From NCBI GenBank assembly GCA_025997495.1, contig BNUR01000113.1, positions 1-9,722 of the forward strand: a stretch of 9,722 nt of DNA, in the 5' to 3' direction. This stretch comes from Spirochaetia bacterium. Lineage in GTDB: Bacteria; Spirochaetota; Spirochaetia; Treponematales; Breznakiellaceae. The translations under genes were made by a program, and so were the position numbers. Positions 5,208 to 9,722 of the stretch are shown in pieces. The notes under the pieces were generated by a model. It was not told the DNA's origin and searched no databases. It was given only the letters and a program-made list of their open reading frames with translations. The stretch's first letter is position 1. Every line of letters starts with the position of its first letter.

Positions 5208-5948
5208 TTACCCCACTATCGCCTTTGCAATCGCTTCGAATTCCGGCACGGCCCTGGCGGATCGGGCGAAATGGCAGACCGGCTGGTGAGCAATTTGGCA
5301 CTCCGCCACTTTGCTGTCCTGCGGTATGGTAAAAATCCGGTAGTTGAGTTTACTGAGCTCCTTGTGAAATTCCCGGTGACGCGCAAAGGAGAGGTTCATC
5401 ATGTTGACCACGATTTTATTATTAGTGATGGTACGGCGATGGGCTTTTTCGATTTTGCCAAGCTCATAGGTGAAGGTTTCGATGCCGTCGATGCTGAAAA
5501 ACTCCGGGGTAAGGGGGTTGATGACTTCGTCCATTTCGGCGAGGACGGCCCGCTCCAGTTGGGAAAACGAGGGGGAGCAGTCGTAGACGGCAAGCTCAAA
5601 CCCGAGTTTGGCAAGGTCCTCGTTAAGGAATTCAAAGGCCTTGGGATTTTGGATAAGTTCAGTTTCGGACCATTTTTTAAGGTCGCCGCCGATGACGATG
5701 GCAGGGAGAAGGAAGAGGTTGGGGGTAATTTCGCGGATTACATCGGCGGCTTGGGCGGTCCCGCTCAAGACATGGGCAATGTCTTTTTCCAGCTTTTCAA
5801 GGCAGAGCCAACTGGAGGCGTTGCCCTGGGGGTCGCAGTCCACGATGACGGTTTTGTGCCCCAGGCGGGCTATGGCATCCGCCACGTTTCCGGATATGGA
5901 GGTTTTCCCCACACCGCCTTTCTGGATGTAAAAGCAGAGCTTTTTCAT
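5208..5948 (-). CDS. ParA/MinD-family ATPase linked to microcompartment genes
   Basis: 246 residues from the ATG at 5948-5946; an in-frame TTG at 5984 would add 12 residues but puts the P-loop unusually deep. [17 protein letters not shown] gives the deviant Walker A with signature Lys10 and Lys15. VDCDPQGN (36-43) is the A' motif and VYDCSPS (121-127) the Walker B region with D123. ParA ATPases bind DNA non-specifically when ATP-bound and space out plasmids, chromosomes, chemoreceptors and, as McdA, carboxysomes. No ParB or McdB gene is seen beside it. It heads an operon with two shell genes and a PduV-like gene, so positioning of the microcompartment is the likely job (inference). The TLS-type helix region near 165-200 is present, so it appears full length. 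Confidence 0.88.
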   Translation of the reverse strand: MKKLCFYIQKGGVGKTSISGNVADAIARLGHKTVIVDCDPQGNASSWLCLEKLEKDIAHVLSGTAQAADVIREITPNLFLLPAIVIGGDLKKWSETELIQNPKAFEFLNEDLAKLGFELAVYDCSPSFSQLERAVLAEMDEVINPLTPEFFSIDGIETFTYELGKIEKAHRRTITNNKIVVNMMNLSFARHREFHKELSKLNYRIFTIPQDSKVAECQIAHQPVCHFARSARAVPEFEAIAKAIVG

Positions 5949-5954
5949 GGGATA

Positions 5955-5983
5955 AGCATAGCACGAGCCGGGGGTTTTGTCCA
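5955..5983 (-). promoter_or_regulatory. possible promoter of the ParA-shell operon, leaderless geometry
   Basis: On the minus strand TGGACA (5983-5978) and TATGCT (5960-5955) are 17 bp apart, with only 6 nt between the -10 and the ATG of the ParA gene. Transcription would begin at about the A of the start codon. No Shine-Dalgarno is present, which agrees with this, but the -10 box is weak. Confidence 0.4.
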
Positions 5984-6122
5984 ATGTTTTTTATCGGCAG
6001 ACCCTACCCAATCCCGGTAAGCGAAAACCGCATTCCCGAACTATACCGGAGAAACCTGTCTTGAGATGAGCGCCGGGGCTAGGAACTTACGGGAATTGGG
6101 ACTGGCCCAACTACATATAAAA

Positions 6123-7145
6123 TCACCGTTGCACCCGTCCGGAAGCATCGCCCCCCGCCAGCTTTTGCACTTCATCCACCGAGACATGGTTAAAGTCCCC
6201 TTCGATGGAATGTTTCAGACAGCTCGCCGCCACGGCAAACTCCACCGTTTCCTGGGGAGTGTAATGCTGCAAAGTGCCGTAGATAAGCCCGGCGCCAAAA
6301 CTATCGCCGCCCCCCACCCGGTCAACAATATGTACGGGGTATTTTTTTGAAAAATACGGAACACCGCCGGTATACAGCATTGCCGACCAGTTATTATCAT
6401 TAGCGGAAAGAGATTCCCGGAGGGTGATGGCAACTGTTTTGAAACCAAACCGGTCTGTCAGGGCCTTCGCCACACCCTGGTAGCCTTCCCGGCTAATCTT
6501 TCCGGTGTTGATATCCGTACCCTGGGCGTGGATGCCGAACACATCTGCCGCGTCTTCTTCGTTGGCAATACAGACATCCACCACAGGCATTAGTTTTCCC
6601 ATCACCTCCCCGGCCTTATCACGGGGCCAGAGGTTTTTCCGGTAATTAAGGTCGCAGGAAACCGTAACCCCCTTAGCCTTGGCAGTCTTACAGGCTTCCA
6701 TGGTTATAGCCGCCACCGTATCTCCAAGGGCAGGGGTAATGCCCGTAACGTGAAACCAGGAGACACCCTCAAAGATGGCGTTCCAGTCGAAATCCTCCGG
6801 AACAGCTGCGGCAATGGCGGAACCGGCGCGGTCATAGATCACCTTGGAGGCCCGCTGGGACGCGCCCTTCTCCAGAAAATAGATCCCCACCCGATTGCCG
6901 CCCCGCACTATCCCTGAGGTATCCACCCCGAATCGGCGCAGGCTGTTCACCGCAGCCTGGCCGATTTCATGGTTCGGCAGTTTGGTAATAAAGGCAACAT
7001 CCGCGCCTAAGTTCGCAAGTGTTACTGCCACATTGGCCTCTCCGCCGCCGAATGTTGCGCCATAGGAATTTGCCTGTACGAAACGGTAATATCCTTCAGG
7101 AGCAAGCCGCAGCATTATTTCACCAAAGGTAACGATTCTGCTCAT
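6123..7145 (-). CDS. kdgK: 2-keto-3-deoxygluconate kinase (PfkB family)
   Basis: 340 residues, the usual size. It phosphorylates 2-keto-3-deoxygluconate with ATP to KDPG in the cytosol. The N-terminus MSRIVTFGEIMLRLAPEGYYRFVQ and the FGGGEANVAVTLANLGA block are typical of KdgK, with sugar-contacting residues. DLNYRKNLW lies centrally. The PfkB signature RVGGGDSFGAGLIYG includes the catalytic base Asp281. The gene follows eda with a 4-nt ATGA overlap, so the two are translated together and form one pathway: KDG to KDPG to pyruvate plus glyceraldehyde 3-phosphate. Related PfkB sugar kinases are possible, but the aldolase neighbour favours KDG. No clear terminator follows the stop. Nothing looks damaged. 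Confidence 0.92.
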   Translation of the reverse strand: MSRIVTFGEIMLRLAPEGYYRFVQANSYGATFGGGEANVAVTLANLGADVAFITKLPNHEIGQAAVNSLRRFGVDTSGIVRGGNRVGIYFLEKGASQRASKVIYDRAGSAIAAAVPEDFDWNAIFEGVSWFHVTGITPALGDTVAAITMEACKTAKAKGVTVSCDLNYRKNLWPRDKAGEVMGKLMPVVDVCIANEEDAADVFGIHAQGTDINTGKISREGYQGVAKALTDRFGFKTVAITLRESLSANDNNWSAMLYTGGVPYFSKKYPVHIVDRVGGGDSFGAGLIYGTLQHYTPQETVEFAVAASCLKHSIEGDFNHVSVDEVQKLAGGDASGRVQR

Positions 7146-7786
7146 ACTATGCCCCTTGCCTTCCGCGCCAGTTGTACCGCTTCTTTGCAGAGCTCCCTTA
7201 TCCGGTCAAAATCACCTTTGTTAATCAGATCCGCACTTGCCATCCAGGAACCGCCGCAGGCAACGATACGATCATACGCGAGGTATTTCGCAATATTGTT
7301 TTGATTGATTCCCCCGGTGGGCATGAACCTGACCTGGGTATAGGGAGCCGCAACGGCCTTAATATACTCAAGGCCCCCTGCCTGTTCCGCAGGAAAAAAC
7401 TTTACCACCTCAAGGCCGAATTCAAGCGCCTGTTCAATATCTGTCGGTGTAGAGCATCCCGGCACTATTACTATTCCCCGTTTGATACTATGGGCCACTA
7501 CCTTTGGGTTGAACCCCGGGCTTACAATAAACTTCGCCCCCGCGTCAATCGCCTTTTCAACCTGATCGATGGTCAGCACGGTACCGGCTCCAAGCAGGAC
7601 GCCGGGTACTTCAGTGTTTATGCGGCGTAGAGCTTCTTCACCCTCGGTAGTTCTGAAAGTAATTTCCGCACAGGGTATACCGCCGGCCGCCAGGGCCTGT
7701 GCCAGGGGAACCGCCTTTTCCGCATCGTCAATTTTAATTACCGGGATTATCCCGATTTCTCCTATTTTTTCAAGAATGGTTTGCAT
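7142..7786 (-). CDS. eda: KDPG aldolase (2-keto-3-deoxy-6-phosphogluconate aldolase)
   Basis: 214 residues, full length for the family. It cleaves KDPG to pyruvate and glyceraldehyde 3-phosphate through a Schiff base. Key features are AEITFRT with E41 and R45, LGAGTVL (65-71), SPGFNP (89-94), VPGCSTPTDIEQA (108-120), the Schiff-base lysine K129 in VVKFFPAE, and PTGGIN near 156-161. It is the first gene of the eda-kdgK unit. A strong minus-strand promoter lies at 7836-7865, about 50 nt upstream. GGGAGA is 12 nt before the ATG, a rather long spacing. It could serve the Entner-Doudoroff route or hexuronate breakdown; the nearby kinase without a dehydratase favours sugar-acid use. Confidence 0.95.
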   Translation of the reverse strand: MQTILEKIGEIGIIPVIKIDDAEKAVPLAQALAAGGIPCAEITFRTTEGEEALRRINTEVPGVLLGAGTVLTIDQVEKAIDAGAKFIVSPGFNPKVVAHSIKRGIVIVPGCSTPTDIEQALEFGLEVVKFFPAEQAGGLEYIKAVAAPYTQVRFMPTGGINQNNIAKYLAYDRIVACGGSWMASADLINKGDFDRIRELCKEAVQLARKARGIV

Positions 7787-7835
7787 AATTTTCTATCATC
7801 TCCCGGCCGCATTTCCTTTGAAATATATAAATAGG

Positions 7836-7865
7836 ATTGTATCAAACTGTTGCCGGAATTGTCAA
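7836..7865 (-). promoter_or_regulatory. promoter of eda-kdgK
   Basis: Minus-strand TTGACA (7865-7860), 18-bp spacer, TACAAT (7841-7836). The predicted start near 7829 leaves a leader of about 43 nt before eda. An 18-bp inverted repeat begins 16 bp upstream of the -35 box. Confidence 0.75.
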
Positions 7866-7880
7866 GCATCACGAAAAAAA

Positions 7881-7934
7881 CCGCGGCAATTCCAAATTTA
7901 ATCGTATAGTGTAGAGAATTTGGAATTGCCGCGG
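7881..7934. repeat. perfect 18-bp inverted repeat between divergent promoters
   Basis: CCGCGGCAATTCCAAATT (7881-7898) and its exact complement (7917-7934) enclose 18 nt. Read on the minus strand the hairpin is followed by seven T (7880-7874), the form of an intrinsic terminator, yet no minus-strand gene lies upstream to be ended. It sits between the eda promoter and the promoter of the gene at 7985. It could be an operator for a dimeric regulator, an insulating terminator, or a mobile palindromic repeat. Confidence 0.85.
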
Positions 7935-7949
7935 CTGGATTACGGCTGC

Positions 7950-7978
7950 TTGAATAGCCCCCCACTTCGCGCTATAAT
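7950..7978 (+). promoter_or_regulatory. promoter with leaderless geometry for the Mbeg1-like gene
   Basis: TTGAAT (7950-7955), 17 bp, TATAAT (7973-7978), then only 6 nt to the ATG at 7985. The expected start of transcription is the A of the ATG. No ribosome binding site is present, consistent with a leaderless messenger. Confidence 0.7.
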
Positions 7979-7984
7979 GACCTT

Positions 7985-9151
7985 ATGTCCGGAATTTTTG
8001 ATTATATTGAATGGCGCGGCGATTTAAGTTTTGAATCTGATCCGTTTAATGCGGTTGATAATATTATTTTTTCAGTTTTTTCATATTATCCTTTAGATGG
8101 CATTGTGCCCAATGATTTTGAACAAAAACCGGTTCTGTTTACCGATGCGGTAAAGGCGCTGATTAAACAGGGGAAAAATAATCCTGAAATACAGCGCCAT
8201 TATATATATAAAACTGACCAAACGAATTTGCTCGAAGCGCTTCTTGATATGCCGCGTTACAAAAACATTAAACTATGCGCATATGTTAACAAAATTGATC
8301 AGATTAAAGAGATGCAATTTTCGGCGTTAACATTTGTATCGCATGATTGTCCGTCCTATGTTGCATATCGCGGAACCGACCTAACACTTGTCGGCTGGAA
8401 AGAAGATTTTAACATGATTTTTACCGAGGTAATTCCCGCACAGATGGAAGCGGTCGCCTACCTCAATACAATATCCGATTTTCTAAAAAAGCCGTTTTAT
8501 GTAGGGGGGCATTCAAAGGGCGGCAACCTGGCGGTTTACGCGGCTTCATTTTGTGATCCGAAGATTCAAAACCGTATACTATCAATCTACAATAATGACG
8601 CACCGGGGTTTAATAAAAAAACAACCTGCACAAAGGAATATAAAGCTATCGAGAAAAAAATACAAACCTATATACCGCAGGATTCCGTTATTGGCCTTTT
8701 GTTTGAACATCAAAGAAATTATACCGTGGTACGCAGTACCGAAAATGTTTTTATGCAGCACAATCCTTTTTCGTGGCATGTTCTAAAAAATGATGTGGTT
8801 CATGTAGAACAAATTACAAAACAGAGCAAGTTTATTAATAAAACATTGATGATCTGGCTTGATGGTATGGATCACCAAACACGGCAGCAGTTTATTGATT
8901 CGCTTTACGATATTCTGGTTACCACCGAAGTGAAATCAATCCCGGAATTTACCGATAAATGGCTTACAAACACTATAACCTTACTAAAATCAATGAATAA
9001 CCTGGATAAAGAAACAAAAGATATGCTCCATAAAACATTTAACGAACTTTTCGAAATTGCAGGAAACAGATTTTCTCTTTTGATTCGCAGGAGGGTGCGT
9101 ACCAAGGAACCCGCTTACGCGAGGGAGGCTCTGCGGCGGTTAAAATCATAG
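7985..9151 (+). CDS. Mbeg1-like (DUF2974) alpha/beta-hydrolase-fold protein
   Basis: 388 residues. The N-terminus SGIFDYIEWRGDLSFESDPFNAVDN is the hallmark start of DUF2974 proteins, so the ATG is secure. AYRGTDLTLVGWKEDFNM precedes the nucleophile elbow GGHSKGGNLAVYAA with Ser177, as in lipases. YNNDAPGF and the later DVVHVEQ (possible acid and His region) fit a lipase-like fold. The last 130 residues are helical and charged, ending in a basic tail RRRVRTKEPAYAREALRRL. The family is common in Firmicutes and spirochaetes; substrates are unproven. No signal peptide, so probably cytoplasmic. Base composition is more AT-rich than eda-kdgK, with ATA and AAA codons frequent, hinting at separate origin. 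It is transcribed alone, divergently from eda and convergently with the sigma factor gene. Confidence 0.88.
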   Translation: MSGIFDYIEWRGDLSFESDPFNAVDNIIFSVFSYYPLDGIVPNDFEQKPVLFTDAVKALIKQGKNNPEIQRHYIYKTDQTNLLEALLDMPRYKNIKLCAYVNKIDQIKEMQFSALTFVSHDCPSYVAYRGTDLTLVGWKEDFNMIFTEVIPAQMEAVAYLNTISDFLKKPFYVGGHSKGGNLAVYAASFCDPKIQNRILSIYNNDAPGFNKKTTCTKEYKAIEKKIQTYIPQDSVIGLLFEHQRNYTVVRSTENVFMQHNPFSWHVLKNDVVHVEQITKQSKFINKTLMIWLDGMDHQTRQQFIDSLYDILVTTEVKSIPEFTDKWLTNTITLLKSMNNLDKETKDMLHKTFNELFEIAGNRFSLLIRRRVRTKEPAYAREALRRLKS

Positions 9152-9169
9152 AGCGCTTTAGGCCCTGCT

Positions 9170-9199
9170 CATCTTACCTTTGCAGACAAATGAAAGATG
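9170..9199. terminator. weak hairpin between convergent genes
   Basis: CATCTTACCTTTG (9170-9182) can pair with 9187-9199 at 11 of 13 positions around a CAGA loop. No long T run follows on either strand. It might act as a weak two-way terminator for the genes ending at 9151 and 9208. Confidence 0.25.
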
Positions 9200-9207
9200 A
9201 AAATATT

Positions 9208-9722
9208 TTAGTCCCCCACAACATTTGTGTATAATTCTTTAAGGGTCTTCCGCAAATGCACCACTGCATAATGCTTCCGGGAAAGCACCGTGTTAACACT
9301 GACCCCGGTATTTTTCGCAATTTCCTTTACCGGCATATCGTAGTATTCCGTTAATTCAAACACCTCACGCTGTTCCGGCGGCAGTTCATCAATCGCATTT
9401 TTAATTTCGTCTAAAACAAGCGACCGCAGATATTCTGTTTCCGGCGTCGTTTCCCCGCCAAAGGCCGCATCGGTAATTTCATCCAAAAAATTCGTGTTCT
9501 TATCATCATCGCCGTCATACGCAGCCGGTAAAGCGACATCCTTCTTTTTTTTGTAATGATTGGTAATAAGGTTCCGCGCCACCCGGTAAAGCCATGCCGC
9601 CGTTTGTTCCACCGGTTTGCCAAGCTCATCCATGCGGGTAAATTGGTAAAAGCATTCCTGGAGAATATCTTCCGCGTCTTCATAGCGGGATACCCGCTTG
9701 CGGATAAACCCCGCAAGCTTGT
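9208..9722 (-). CDS. ECF-type sigma-70 factor, 5' end beyond the window
   Basis: The open frame continues through the right edge, giving at least 171 residues; the ATG at 9633 is internal, not the start. The edge-side part reads FIRKRVSRYEDAEDILQECF, the core of sigma region 2.2, followed by AAWLYRVARNLITNHYKKK, regions 2.3-2.4 that melt and read the -10. An acidic linker (about DGDDDKNTNFLDEI to ETTPETEY) joins to region 4: IDELPPEQREVFELTEYYDMPVKEIAKNTGVSVNTVLSRKHYAVVHLRKTL, with the helix-turn-helix reading the -35. No anti-sigma gene is visible; it would lie downstream in this family's usual order, but the neighbour there is the convergent hydrolase gene. The trigger and regulon are unknown. 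Confidence 0.9.
   Translation of the reverse strand, partial: KLAGFIRKRVSRYEDAEDILQECFYQFTRMDELGKPVEQTAAWLYRVARNLITNHYKKKKDVALPAAYDGDDDKNTNFLDEITDAAFGGETTPETEYLRSLVLDEIKNAIDELPPEQREVFELTEYYDMPVKEIAKNTGVSVNTVLSRKHYAVVHLRKTLKELYTNVVGD

Noticed and set aside
4473..6020. Long 515-residue open frame on the plus strand across the shell and ParA genes
   Set aside because: It lies antisense to four genes with clear family motifs and has no recognisable domain; GC-rich codons on the minus strand create it.
6014..6049. CCGGTA/TACCGG inverted pair between kdgK and the ParA gene
   Set aside because: Arms are only 6 bp around 24 nt and no T run follows, so neither a terminator nor an operator is supported.
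6123..7786. KDG kinase and KDPG aldolase as microcompartment cargo
   Set aside because: They have their own promoter, a gap of more than 170 bp to the ParA gene, no encapsulation-peptide-like extensions, and no volatile or toxic aldehyde intermediate of the usual kind.

Overview
The window looks like accessory and metabolic DNA from a host-associated spirochaete of the Treponema type, possibly a termite-gut lineage. That is an inference from gene content and from the many short GTGCCTGGCAC palindromes, which I recall from such genomes; I could not search for them. No rRNA, tRNA or CRISPR array was seen.

Positions 1-2478 are a repeat-rich, decaying region. It holds a broken copy of the 3' end of a eutP gene (309-457), the remains of a seven-transmembrane sensor N-terminus (501-1016), and three MITE-like palindromic elements of similar size but unrelated ends (132-289, 1017-1171, 2135-2302). 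It also holds one apparently intact gene (1348-2130) for a coiled-coil protein with internal repeats and a PD-(D/E)XK nuclease-like domain. A 31-bp direct repeat lies on each side of that gene.

Positions 2479-3999 carry small plus-strand orphan genes: a truncated HicB-like antitoxin, a stand-alone retropepsin-fold protease with a DTGA motif, a secreted or anchored protein with an odd C-terminus, and an AT-rich 51-residue gene (3751-3906) with near-consensus promoter and ribosome binding site. GTGCCTGGCAC palindromes sit at several gene edges here.

Positions 4000-5948, on the minus strand, are the most interesting part: a compact operon of ParA ATPase, EutM/PduA-type shell protein, EutS/PduU-type shell protein and EutP/PduV-type GTPase-like protein. 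It has shell and positioning-type functions but no enzymes and no pentameric vertex protein, so it looks like a satellite bacterial-microcompartment locus, perhaps for organelle positioning.

Positions 6123-7786, also minus, are eda-kdgK, the two final steps of 2-keto-3-deoxygluconate breakdown, with a 4-nt overlap and a strong promoter at 7836-7865. An 18-bp perfect inverted repeat (7881-7934) lies just upstream. A plus-strand Mbeg1-like (DUF2974) alpha/beta-hydrolase gene follows (7985-9151), whose promoter geometry predicts a leaderless transcript. The right edge holds a minus-strand ECF-type sigma factor gene that runs out of the window.
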